A stretch of DNA of 7,616 bases from JBDHAC01 sp039588215 (GCA_039588215.1 JBDHAD010000104.1:1-7616); one strand, 5' to 3'; shown: positions 1 through 5,873, numbered from the stretch's first letter. The notes: generated from the letters alone by a model not told the origin. Translations and numbers: made by a program.

Positions 1-298
1 TCGGATCACCGGGATCCGACAGGTCGACGATCCGGACGCCGATGTTCCCACCTCCGAAATACCCCCGGCTCAAGCCGCCCACGAACGCGAGGTCGCCCAG
101 CACGGAGACGCCCGCCAGCGGGGCCTCGGTGCCCCCCATCAACACCGTTCCATCAACGATGAAGGAAGGAGGCGGTGGCGGTGGCGCAGGCGGTGGTGGC
201 GGCCGGGGACCCGCCGGACTTGTACTATCCCCTCCACAGCCCGGAGCTACCAGCAGCAGAGCCAAGATCCGAAGCAGCTGTATGTGTGGAGCGTTCAC
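1..298 (-). CDS. Lipoprotein with polyproline linker and LVIVD-type repeat (partial, C-terminus outside window)
   Basis: The visible 99 residues start at a GTG at 298, 12 bases after the stop of the upstream lipoprotein gene, with a GGAGGAG ribosome binding site directly in front. Residues 1 to 20 form a hydrophobic signal peptide (LLRILALLLVAPG) ending at Cys21 in 'VAPGC'; this is a slightly unusual lipobox, but the following 'GGDSTSP' is typical of envelope lipoproteins. Residues 31 to 44 are a proline-rich linker (11 of 14 residues are proline) that probably spans the periplasm or lifts the domain off the membrane. Residues 64 to 99 contain 'GDLAFVGG' and 'GVRIVDLSDPGDP', which match the LVIVD repeat, a beta-propeller-like surface repeat. 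The gene runs out of the window at base 1, so further repeats are expected. The close spacing to the upstream gene suggests one operon. The function is unknown. Confidence is good that it is coding, and moderate for the repeat family. Confidence 0.72.
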   Translation of the reverse strand, partial: MNAPHIQLLRILALLLVAPGCGGDSTSPAGPRPPPPPAPPPPPPSFIVDGTVLMGGTEAPLAGVSVLGDLAFVGGLSRGYFGGGNIGVRIVDLSDPGDP

Positions 299-310
299 GG
301 TCTCCTCCGC

Positions 311-997
311 CTAGGGCCCAGAGCTCGGCTCCAGTGTGACGGTCACCACGTCCCCCAGAGCCTGGTCGCAAACCATCACGTTTGCCGTCTGGTTGTCTAT
401 GCCCTGAATGATCTTGACCGAGCCGTCCGTCATTTCGAAGACGCGGGGTTTAGAGGCATCGTTTATGTCGCCCTCGATCAAAGTCACGATGAGATTCGGC
501 GAGGACGCCATGCTCAGCCCGACCCATGGAAAGTCGATGGCGGTCTCGTCCCTCTGCACTACGATCCAGTGACTCGGATCGTCGACGGGGGCATCGCCCG
601 GTTTCACGACGGAACTCTTGCTGATCTGAATAGACACCCTGGCCAGCTCTGCCCCGTCAACGAGGAAATCCTCAAGGGCATCCCCGGAACATCCCAAGCC
701 TGAATTCGCGAAGTTGATCGCGACGTTCTGGCCCACCCAGCCCACATTAAGCCACTTCTTGTTGTCTTTTCCGATGTTGGCGGCGGAGGGGCCTCCGACG
801 AAGCCGCCGCTCAGTTGCAACGTGGGGACCCCAGCGGGGTCACCCCCACCGCCCCCGGGATTGTGACCGGGCTTGTGGTCCAGTGCTGGGACGAGCCCGG
901 TGGGGTCGTTCGGGGAGGTCGCCTGCTCGCCGCAAGCCAGTGCGAAAGCCCCTGCAACCAGGGTCACCAACGGTACCGCGATTCGTCGCCTGTTCAC
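311..997 (-). CDS. Hypothetical secreted lipoprotein, 228 aa
   Basis: The start is the GTG at 997, supported by a clear GGAGG ribosome binding site six bases upstream. Residues 1 to 21 are a signal peptide: basic 'NRRR', then a hydrophobic stretch. It ends in 'ALAC' with the acceptor Cys22, followed by 'GEQATSPNDP', so the mature protein should be lipid-anchored in the envelope. Residues 44 to 58 are a glycine-rich flexible linker. The rest is predominantly beta-like with no family I recognise. Only two cysteines remain after the anchor (Cys103 in 'GLGCSGD' and Cys210 in 'VMVCDQ'), and they could form a disulfide. The protein ends in 'TLEPSSGP', and a second lipoprotein gene starts 12 bases after the stop, so the two are probably cotranscribed. 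The gene diverges from the membrane-bound regulator at 1168, which makes it a candidate target of that regulator. The function cannot be assigned from sequence. Confidence 0.82.
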   Translation of the reverse strand: MNRRRIAVPLVTLVAGAFALACGEQATSPNDPTGLVPALDHKPGHNPGGGGGDPAGVPTLQLSGGFVGGPSAANIGKDNKKWLNVGWVGQNVAINFANSGLGCSGDALEDFLVDGAELARVSIQISKSSVVKPGDAPVDDPSHWIVVQRDETAIDFPWVGLSMASSPNLIVTLIEGDINDASKPRVFEMTDGSVKIIQGIDNQTANVMVCDQALGDVVTVTLEPSSGP

Positions 998-1003
998 TCT
1001 GCA

Positions 1004-1008
1004 CCTCC
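1004..1008 (-). promoter_or_regulatory. Ribosome binding site deciding the GTG start at 997
   Basis: On the minus strand GGAGG lies six bases before the GTG at 997. It fixes the start of the 228-residue lipoprotein, which has no ATG near its signal peptide. Confidence 0.7.
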
Positions 1009-1048
1009 AGCTCGGGAACTCTCCGACGCGGGACCCGTTTGCATAACG

Positions 1049-1060
1049 GACCTCGAGGTC
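1049..1060. promoter_or_regulatory. 12-bp perfect palindrome in the divergent intergenic region
   Basis: GACCTCGAGGTC is a perfect inverted repeat in the gap between the divergent lipoprotein and regulator genes, 52 bases from the lipoprotein start. It could be a dimer-binding operator over the lipoprotein promoter. I see no convincing -35 or -10 pair that would fix its position relative to a promoter. A 12-bp palindrome can also occur by chance in GC-rich DNA. Confidence 0.3.
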
Positions 1061-1105
1061 TGATTTTGCTGGACTTAGTGGGTCCGAGGGGGAAGTTGAC
1101 GTGGC

Positions 1106-1150
1106 GGAGTCAGCCCGGAGTCAGTTGGCAGATGACTCGCGTCTGACTCC
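1106..1150. promoter_or_regulatory. Symmetric four-half-site operator (GGAGTCAG array, 11-bp period)
   Basis: Two identical GGAGTCAG copies start at 1106 and 1117. Two reverse-complement copies start at 1132 (ATGACTCG, 6 of 8 matching) and at 1143 (CTGACTCC, exact). Both pairs are spaced 11 bases apart, and all four are symmetric about base 1128. The array ends six bases before the AGGAG ribosome binding site (1156-1160) of the regulator gene. SARP-family regulators are known to bind short direct repeats spaced by about 11 bp, and the gene that follows encodes a SARP-type DNA-binding domain, so autoregulation is a natural inference. Alternatively the repeats could fold in RNA as a 5'-leader hairpin. 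The repeats are seen directly; the operator role is inferred. Confidence 0.6.
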
Positions 1151-1155
1151 CAAGT

Positions 1156-1160
1156 AGGAG
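1156..1160 (+). promoter_or_regulatory. Ribosome binding site of the BTAD regulator
   Basis: AGGAG lies seven bases before ATG 1168 and supports that start. It sits six bases beyond the end of the half-site array, so protein binding or RNA folding there could affect translation as well as transcription. Confidence 0.65.
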
Positions 1161-1167
1161 CCCCTCC

Positions 1168-3858
1168 ATGATCGAGTTCCGCACGCTGGGCACCCTAGAC
1201 CTCCGCGATACGGCCGAGGGTCGTACGCTCCAATCGGTCCTCAGCCAGCCCAAGGTGACGGCGGTCCTCGCCTACCTGGCCCTCGCCCGTCCCCGAGGCT
1301 TCCACCACCGGGACACCCTGCTCGGCATCTTCTGGCCCGAGACGACACAGGAGCGGGCCCGCCACTCCTTGAACCAGGCCCTCCACGTGCTGCGGCGCAC
1401 GTTCGGCAATGGGGTCGTCGAGAGCCGCGGCGACGACGAGGTGGGGCTGGACTTCGACCAACTCCGGTGCGACGCGGCGGAATTCGAGGCGAAGCTGGAG
1501 GCGAGCCAGCGGGCGCCGGCACTCGAGCTGTACGGCGGCGAGCTTTTGACGGGTCTGTACGTGCCGGGCTGTCCCGCGTTCGAGCGCTGGGTAGATGCGG
1601 AACGGGCCAGGCTGAAGGACCAGGCCGTGCAGGCGGCGCTCGCGCTGGCCGAGGAGCAGGAGAAGGCGGGCGATGGTGTCGAGGCGGTCCACTGGGTCCG
1701 GCGCGCGGCGCGCTGGGTGCCGTACGACGAGGCCGTGCTCCGGCGGCTCCTGGGCCTGCTGCGGGGACTCGGCGATCGGGCGGGGGCGATCCGCGAGTAC
1801 GAAGCGTTCGAGCGACGGCTGGCCGAGGACCTCGAGCTGGAGCCCTCGGCCGACCTCGGCGGGCTGGTCGCATCGATCAAGGCGGAGAACGACGTGCCGG
1901 AGGCGGTTGTCGCTTCCCAGCCTGACGTTGCTGACGCAGACCCGGTTCCAGCAGCAGCTCCAGCGTCTGGGACCGGCGACCGGGAGACGATGGAGTCGCC
2001 GTCGCCCGGCGAGTCCGCAGTCCGCCGTTCGAGAGTGCCCTGGGTAGCCGCGGCGGCTGTGTCGGCCGTGGGCGCGATCCTCATCGTGGGGCTGCGCTCG
2101 GACCCAGGCGAATCCTCGACCGCTACGGAGGTCGCGGAGCTGGAACCGCACCGTGTCCTCATCATGCCGTTCCGGAACGAGACGGGCGACCCCGAGCTAG
2201 AGTCGATCGGACGGGTGGCGGGGGACTGGATCACGCAGGGGCTCCTCCGCACCGGGTTGTTGCAGGTGGTATCGGGCACGGGCACCCTCGGCTACGCCGA
2301 AAGCTGGGAAGGTGCGGACCAGCCCGGCGCGGACGTGGCGCTCGGGTTGGCAAGGGAGGTCGGGGCGGCCCACGCGATCACCGGTTCCTACGTGCTGCGC
2401 GAGGGTGCGCTCCTGTTCCAGACCCAGATCCACCGGAGCCCAGGAGGTGAGGTCGCCCTGGGCCTGGAGGGCGTGGAGGGAGATCCGGCGGAGCCGATGG
2501 CCGCCATCGAGCAGCTCCGGCAGCGCGTCACCGGGTCGCTGGCGACGCTTCTCGACCCTCAACTCGAGTCCTGGACACACCTCGCCAGCCAGCCGCCCAG
2601 CTTCGAGGTGTACCGCCTGTACGCCGAGGGGATGGACCACTTTATGGAGTACGAGGGCAAGGAGGCCCTCAGCCGCTTCTACGAGGCGGTGGCGCTCGAT
2701 TCCACCTTCACTGCACCGCTCATCTGGATCCTGTATGGCGAATTGAATGGTTGGGGCGAGCCGGGGGGAGCCGACTCCGTAATCCACGCCATCGAGCGGC
2801 GCCGTGACGAGCTCGCGCCCTTCGATCGGGCCATGTTGGACCACCAGCTCTCCCGGTTAGGCGGCGACGCCAAGGCCCAATACGAGACGATGAAGAAGGT
2901 GGTGGAGCTGGCGCCCAACTCGGAGTGGCAGGCCTGGCTCGCGGTGATGGCGCTTGCGGTCAACCGGCCCCGGGAGGCGCTCGAGCTCCTGACTCGGATG
3001 GACCCGGAACGCGGCTGGATCAAGGACTGGAACCGCTACTGGCTGTGGCTGGCTGCAGCCAGGCACCCGCTAGGTGAACACGAAGCCGAGCTCGAGGATT
3101 CTCGGCGAGGCCGCCAGAGCGGATGGGCGCGAGGCCACCCGGAGACCGCCGACATCTGGTTCCTGAGGCTCGAGGCATGGGCGTTGAGTGCGCTCGGCCG
3201 CTTCAAAGAACTCGAAGTAAACCTGGACCGGCAACGCGGCACGTGGGTTACCCACCGACGCACGAGCAGGCTGTTGCTTAACCTGGAGGAGGCTATCCTC
3301 GAGCTTCAGGCACACGGGTACGAGGAGATGGTCGACGCGGTCGTCCCCCGGGCGCTCGTCTTCTTCGACGGGCTCACACCGGAGCAGCAGGACGAGCCGA
3401 ACAACAGGCAGAGCCTGGCCCGCGTGCTCTTCGCCGCAGAACGCTGGGAGGAGGCCCGGACACTCTACGAGGAGATCCTCCCGGAGCTTTCGGAGTACCA
3501 GACAGCGCGCGTGCACGCTCGGTTGGGGATTGTGGCCGCGCGGCTCGGCGATCCCGAGGCCTCCATGCGACACTATGACTGGCTGCGGGACTGGGAGGCG
3601 AAGTTACAAGCTATGGTCCCTTCCTACACCTGCTGTGGTCCGGGGGGACGACAGTGGCAAGTCGGCATGCTAGGGATGGGAGCGTTTTGGCGGGCCGCCA
3701 TCAAGGCCCACCTCGGGGACCGGGAGAGCGCCGTGGCCCTCTTACACGAGTCGTTCGCGCGGCACGGCAACTTTGCGCATTGGCTGCACCGCAGGTCATT
3801 CCTGAAACCGCTGAGCGGCTACGAGCCTTTCGAGGAGTTCATGCGGCCGAAGGGGTAG
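1168..3858 (+). CDS. Membrane-bound SARP/BTAD transcriptional regulator with TolB-like and TPR sensor region
   Basis: This is an 896-residue protein starting at ATG 1168, seven bases after AGGAG. Residues 1 to 102 form an OmpR/SARP-type winged-helix domain ('LAYLALARPRGFHHRDTLLG', 'ERARHSLNQALHVLRR'). Residues 103 to 240 match the BTAD helical domain ('ELYGGELLTGLYVPGCPAFE' through 'LGDRAGAIREYEAFERRLAEDLELEPS'). An alanine/proline-rich linker (about 245-288) leads to a single membrane segment at 290-309 preceded by 'RRSR', so the DNA-binding end should be cytoplasmic and the rest periplasmic. Residues 328 to 465 resemble the TolB/FlgO-like fold ('HRVLIMPFRNETGD'). Residues 480 to 890 are helical TPR-like repeats. 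This is a one-component, CadC-like layout: an outside sensor coupled directly to DNA binding. Likely targets are its own promoter and the divergent lipoprotein genes, because of the repeat array just upstream. The sensed signal is unknown. The family assignment is firm; the targets are inference. Confidence 0.93.
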   Translation: MIEFRTLGTLDLRDTAEGRTLQSVLSQPKVTAVLAYLALARPRGFHHRDTLLGIFWPETTQERARHSLNQALHVLRRTFGNGVVESRGDDEVGLDFDQLRCDAAEFEAKLEASQRAPALELYGGELLTGLYVPGCPAFERWVDAERARLKDQAVQAALALAEEQEKAGDGVEAVHWVRRAARWVPYDEAVLRRLLGLLRGLGDRAGAIREYEAFERRLAEDLELEPSADLGGLVASIKAENDVPEAVVASQPDVADADPVPAAAPASGTGDRETMESPSPGESAVRRSRVPWVAAAAVSAVGAILIVGLRSDPGESSTATEVAELEPHRVLIMPFRNETGDPELESIGRVAGDWITQGLLRTGLLQVVSGTGTLGYAESWEGADQPGADVALGLAREVGAAHAITGSYVLREGALLFQTQIHRSPGGEVALGLEGVEGDPAEPMAAIEQLRQRVTGSLATLLDPQLESWTHLASQPPSFEVYRLYAEGMDHFMEYEGKEALSRFYEAVALDSTFTAPLIWILYGELNGWGEPGGADSVIHAIERRRDELAPFDRAMLDHQLSRLGGDAKAQYETMKKVVELAPNSEWQAWLAVMALAVNRPREALELLTRMDPERGWIKDWNRYWLWLAAARHPLGEHEAELEDSRRGRQSGWARGHPETADIWFLRLEAWALSALGRFKELEVNLDRQRGTWVTHRRTSRLLLNLEEAILELQAHGYEEMVDAVVPRALVFFDGLTPEQQDEPNNRQSLARVLFAAERWEEARTLYEEILPELSEYQTARVHARLGIVAARLGDPEASMRHYDWLRDWEAKLQAMVPSYTCCGPGGRQWQVGMLGMGAFWRAAIKAHLGDRESAVALLHESFARHGNFAHWLHRRSFLKPLSGYEPFEEFMRPKG

Positions 3859-3886
3859 CCCTCGATGAAGTAACCAGATGCACGAA

Positions 3887-3905
3887 AGCCCCGTCTGACG
3901 GGGCT
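3887..3905. terminator. Short GC-rich terminator hairpin between the regulator and the tRNA remnant
   Basis: AGCCCCG (3887-3893) pairs with CGGGGCT (3899-3905) around a five-base loop. It lies 29 bases after the regulator stop. Read on the minus strand it follows the tRNA 3' end by seven bases and is followed by TTTCG. The T tract is weak in both directions, so it may act bidirectionally. In position it looks like the original terminator of the tRNA gene on the minus strand. Confidence 0.6.
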
Positions 3906-3911
3906 CTTCGA

Positions 3912-3939
3912 AGGAGCGGGCGACCGGTCTCGAACCGGC
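3912..3939 (-). repeat. 3' tRNA fragment (glycine-like): putative attachment site of an integrated element
   Basis: Read on the minus strand, 3939 to 3923 is a full T arm: GCCGG, loop TTCGAGA, CCGGT. It is followed by the 3' acceptor strand CGCCCGC (3922-3916), discriminator T and CCT, so CCA is not encoded. The U73 discriminator and a GCGGGCG-type acceptor are glycine-like. Upstream there is no matching 5' acceptor strand, D arm or pairing anticodon stem, so this is not an intact tRNA. Elements that integrate into tRNA 3' ends leave such a fragment at the far end while the whole tRNA sits at the other end. Here the fragment is followed by a terminator and chromosomal sequence to the left, and by recombination genes to the right. 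The site role is inferred; the second copy lies outside the window. Confidence 0.55.
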
Positions 3940-3944
3940 CCGGC

Positions 3945-4244
3945 GTTCTCGGTAGGAAGGACCCACCCGCGAGCAGACCCCCTACCCTATCCCGCCGCTG
4001 ATCGGACGTATCCGGGGTAATCTTCGACGACCCACACACACGCCGCACTTCAGCTTTGCAGGCTGAAGATCGTCGCCGCGGGTAAAAAGCTCCATCGGCC
4101 ATGGAAACAGGTGTGGAGACGTCGTTGGGCGGAGGGAACCGGTACCGTCACCCATAGGGATCTCCCAACCCAGTTTTTGGGGCACGACAGCCAACACATC
4201 GCGTGAGGGTACAGCGTCCGCGTCGCCGTCTTGGGTCTTCCTTT
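3945..4244. other. Non-coding stretch inside the putative element border
   Basis: No reading frame here has the character of a gene: the available frames are short, rich in Arg, Pro and Ser, and lack ribosome binding sites. The only structure I see is a 7-bp hairpin, CTTCAGC (4048-4054) with GCTGAAG (4062-4068), flanked by an outer CGACGA (4025-4030) and TCGTCG (4070-4075) pair. Its purpose is unknown; integrase or excisionase arm sites are often found in such a position. Confidence 0.4.
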
Positions 4245-4315
4245 GCCTTCCCGCGGCCTCTGACCTAGTCAGGGGTATCCGGGGGAGTCGAGTTGACTCA
4301 AGGGCCGCGGAAGGC
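4245..4315. other. Three-way-junction-forming inverted repeat cluster
   Basis: The outer arms GCCTTC-C-CGCGGCC fragment (4245-4258) and its complement (4303-4315) give 13 pairs with one bulged C at 4250. Inside are two smaller perfect hairpins: CTGAC/GTCAG (4260-4264, 4268-4272, loop CTA) and GAGTC/GACTC (4285-4289, 4295-4299, five-base loop). Together they can fold as a three-way junction in RNA of either strand, or as a cruciform in DNA. The cluster sits just past the stop of the excisionase-like gene. It could be that gene's terminator, a small RNA, or a recombination protein binding region. The pairing is seen directly; the function is unknown. Confidence 0.4.
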
Positions 4316-4326
4316 CTCGGAGAACC

Positions 4327-4662
4327 TTACCCGTCGCGCTCTTTCCGCCATGCACGCAGGTCTGGTGGCTTGGACGGGCCAAGCGCCGGGGCGCGGCTCC
4401 GCGTCGGATCGCGTTGGGCCTCGAAGAACTCTCGGAGCGCGGACTCGGGCACACGCCACGCCACGCCGTTCAACTTGAACGCACCGGGAAGCTCCCCTGC
4501 GGCACACCACCCGCGCACGGTCGACCGGCTACGACCGCAGCGCGCGGCGACGTCGGTGACCGTCAGCAAGCGCTCTTCACGCTCGTCCCTCTCGAACTCG
4601 TTCAACAGCCGTCGCACGTAGCGGACCGGCAGGAAGGAGTCGTCCGGGAGCGCCGCCAGCAC
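4327..4662 (-). CDS. Excisionase-like helix-turn-helix DNA-binding protein
   Basis: From the chosen GTG at 4662 this is 111 residues. Residues 33 to 80 form an excisionase/HTH_17-type domain: 'LLTVTDVAARCGRSRSTVRGW' is the helix-turn-helix, then 'GELPGAFKLNGVAWRVPESALREFFE' is the wing and following helix. The N-terminal 'LAALPDDSFLPVRYVRRLL' is a short helical lead, and the C-terminal 30 residues are basic and proline-rich. Proteins of this kind assist or direct tyrosine recombinases at attachment sites, and the gene diverges from one. The frame stays open to an ATG at 4827, but that start would overlap the divergent integrase by 94 bases, and residues before 4662 look non-coding (Ala/Gly/Ser-rich). 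No good ribosome binding site precedes 4662 either, so the start is uncertain. An ordinary regulator role is the alternative. Confidence 0.72.
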   Translation of the reverse strand: MLAALPDDSFLPVRYVRRLLNEFERDEREERLLTVTDVAARCGRSRSTVRGWCAAGELPGAFKLNGVAWRVPESALREFFEAQRDPTRSRAPALGPSKPPDLRAWRKERDG

Positions 4663-4733
4663 CGCACGAAGGCCCGGGTTGAGGGGGTTCGTCCCCGCTA
4701 GCGGCGCTCCTCCACAAGCCGACGCCTGACCGG

Positions 4734-5423
4734 ATGGAGGCCCGGTGGCTCGAGCCGCATGAGGCAGCGCTGCTGCTCGAAGCCGCGCGGCTGTACCGGC
4801 CGGACCGGATCCTGAACCCGATAACATGCCCGCACGCTCTGATCGGGACTCTCCTGCTCACAGGTGGGCGTACTGCGGAGGTCCTCGGGCTCCGAGTCGA
4901 CGACGTGAGTTTCGACCGGAAGACGGTCACGTTCCGTCCGAATGAGTACCGCGGGCTCAAGACGCGGACTTCCCACCGAGCGGTCCCTCTCTGGCCACAG
5001 CTCGAAGAGATCCTCCGTGGGCACGTCTTCGGGCGTGACGAGCCGCTCGGCGATCTACTCTTCCCTTCTCCCCGCTCGGGTCACGACGTGATGATCCGCG
5101 ACCTCAGGAAGATGCTGGACCGCATCGGCAAGCTCGCCGGGTTCGAGGCCGGCTCCATCCGCACCAAGATCTTCCGGCACACATACTGCGCCGCCCGACT
5201 TCAGACGCTCGACCGAGGAGTGCCGGTGGCGCCGTTCACGGTCGCGCGCGAGCTCGGGCACTCAAGTGCCACGATGATCGAGAAGGTGTACTCGCACCTG
5301 GGGCAGGTGCGTCACCGAGCCGAGGTGGTGGAGTACCGGGTGGAGGCTTTCAGGGAAGAACTCGGCGAGCGGCTAGTCGCACTTGGGGCGACCGCCACTT
5401 CACTCCGAACGACTGGCGACTAG
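4734..5423 (+). CDS. Tyrosine recombinase/integrase catalytic domain, N-terminus missing
   Basis: This 229-residue protein covers the catalytic domain only. Active-site residues are visible in order: Arg46 ('TGGRTAEVLGLRVDDV'), Lys76 in the hairpin 'LKTRTSHRAVPL', Lys145 and Arg148 ('TKIFRHTY', the usual His of HxxR replaced by Lys), His176 ('ELGHSS') and the nucleophile Tyr186 ('EKVYSHLG'). Typical integrases have 300 to 400 residues with an N-terminal SAM-like core-binding domain. Here the frame is closed by TGA at 4680-4682 and the DNA before it encodes the opposite-strand helix-turn-helix gene, so that domain is absent. ATG 4734 is the only start available and has no clear ribosome binding site. 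The gene should catalyse integration and excision at the tRNA site about 800 bases away, if still active. It may instead be a decapitated remnant. The family is certain, the activity doubtful. Confidence 0.9.
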   Translation: MEARWLEPHEAALLLEAARLYRPDRILNPITCPHALIGTLLLTGGRTAEVLGLRVDDVSFDRKTVTFRPNEYRGLKTRTSHRAVPLWPQLEEILRGHVFGRDEPLGDLLFPSPRSGHDVMIRDLRKMLDRIGKLAGFEAGSIRTKIFRHTYCAARLQTLDRGVPVAPFTVARELGHSSATMIEKVYSHLGQVRHRAEVVEYRVEAFREELGERLVALGATATSLRTTGD

Positions 5424-5538
5424 AGGCGTGTCTCCCTAGTTGCGAGTCACCAGTGAACCGGTAGGCGACCCTGGACCACCGTCTTACCAACCTGATCAAT
5501 TAGGCGCTCCAGCCTGCCATCTTCGGCCGTCGTGCGGG

Positions 5539-5553
5539 CGCGCGGAGCGCGCG
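5539..5553. terminator. GC-rich hairpin between convergent integrase and nuclease genes
   Basis: CGCGCG (5539-5544) pairs with CGCGCG (5548-5553) around a three-base loop. It lies in the 168-base gap between the integrase stop and the nuclease stop, which is where a shared terminator would be expected. There is no T tract on either strand, so termination is only a guess. I see no gene in the rest of this gap. Confidence 0.25.
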
Positions 5554-5591
5554 ACCTTGACGAGCCGGCCCCGCTAGCCGCGATTCGCTTG

Positions 5592-5873
5592 TTATGCCGC
5601 CGGCGACAGCCTCCATACCTCGACCGGAATGCCGATTTCGTCGCGAAGGGTTGGGAGGGTTTCTATCTGAGACAAACGGAGCCGGTCGCTGACCTTCACC
5701 TCCACTCCGAGAAGATCACCGGCGTCGTTGGTCAGCATAAGATCTGGCCAACCGCTTCTGAACCCATATGGGTTCATGCACATGGCCTCACCGATCTGAA
5801 ACCAACGCTCCGGGCCGATAGCGTAGACCAGCTCCATCCCCAGGGGGACGGCATTGCTCACGTACGAGTTCAT
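5592..5873 (-). CDS. VRR-NUC-type nuclease domain (separate ORF or frameshifted C-terminus of the upstream gene)
   Basis: These 93 residues carry the core of a VRR-NUC nuclease, a PD-(D/E)xK-type fold found in phage nucleases and FAN1. Visible are 'GWPDL' (Asp44), 'GVEVKVSDRL' (Glu58 and Lys60, the ExK pair) and 'SQIETLPTLRD' with Gln69, the usual order of the motif. Such enzymes cut DNA with a divalent metal. ATG 5873 lies inside the end of the preceding gene, in the +1 frame relative to it, with an 86-base overlap. In the overlap this frame has strongly GC-rich third positions (23 of 28) while the other has 11 of 28, so this is the true coding frame from about 5873 on. Single-domain VRR-NUC proteins of this size exist in phages. 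However, the first acidic helix of the fold is not visible here and may be encoded in the upstream frame, which suggests one broken gene. Confidence 0.78.
   Translation of the reverse strand: MNSYVSNAVPLGMELVYAIGPERWFQIGEAMCMNPYGFRSGWPDLMLTNDAGDLLGVEVKVSDRLRLSQIETLPTLRDEIGIPVEVWRLSPAA

Noticed and set aside
169..210. GGCGGT-rich tract as a G-quadruplex or tandem DNA repeat
   Set aside because: On the coding strand it is a proline-codon run forming the linker of the lipoprotein, which fully explains it.
42..703. Plus-strand open frames of 90 and 139 residues at the left end
   Set aside because: The minus strand here encodes two lipoproteins with signal peptides and ribosome binding sites. 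The plus-strand products show only a reversed glycine-rich linker and no domains.
1195..2285. Long minus-strand open frames of 318, 210 and 337 residues under the regulator gene
   Set aside because: They are shadows of the GC-rich regulator coding sequence: rich in Arg, Pro and Ser, with no recognisable domain and no ribosome binding site.
3912..3990. A complete tRNA gene on the minus strand
   Set aside because: The T arm and 3' acceptor strand are good, but the CTTCCTA segment upstream has no pairing anticodon stem. There is no D arm and no GCGGGCG-like 5' acceptor strand at a suitable distance.
4663..4827. N-terminal extension of the helix-turn-helix protein to the ATG at 4827
   Set aside because: It overlaps the divergent integrase by 94 bases in a region where the integrase frame is clearly coding. 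The extra residues are Ala/Gly/Pro/Ser-rich without family character.
5485..5600. An integron attC site, suggested by GTTATGC at the nuclease stop and a GC-rich hairpin nearby
   Set aside because: The opposite end lacks the matching inverted core site, and the second A in GCATAAC departs from the usual RYYYAAC pattern. No integron integrase or further cassette is visible.
5763..5774. Perfect palindrome ACCCATATGGGT as an operator
   Set aside because: It lies inside the VRR-NUC coding region and encodes the conserved-looking 'MNPYGF' stretch just before the catalytic motif. A chance dyad is the simpler explanation.
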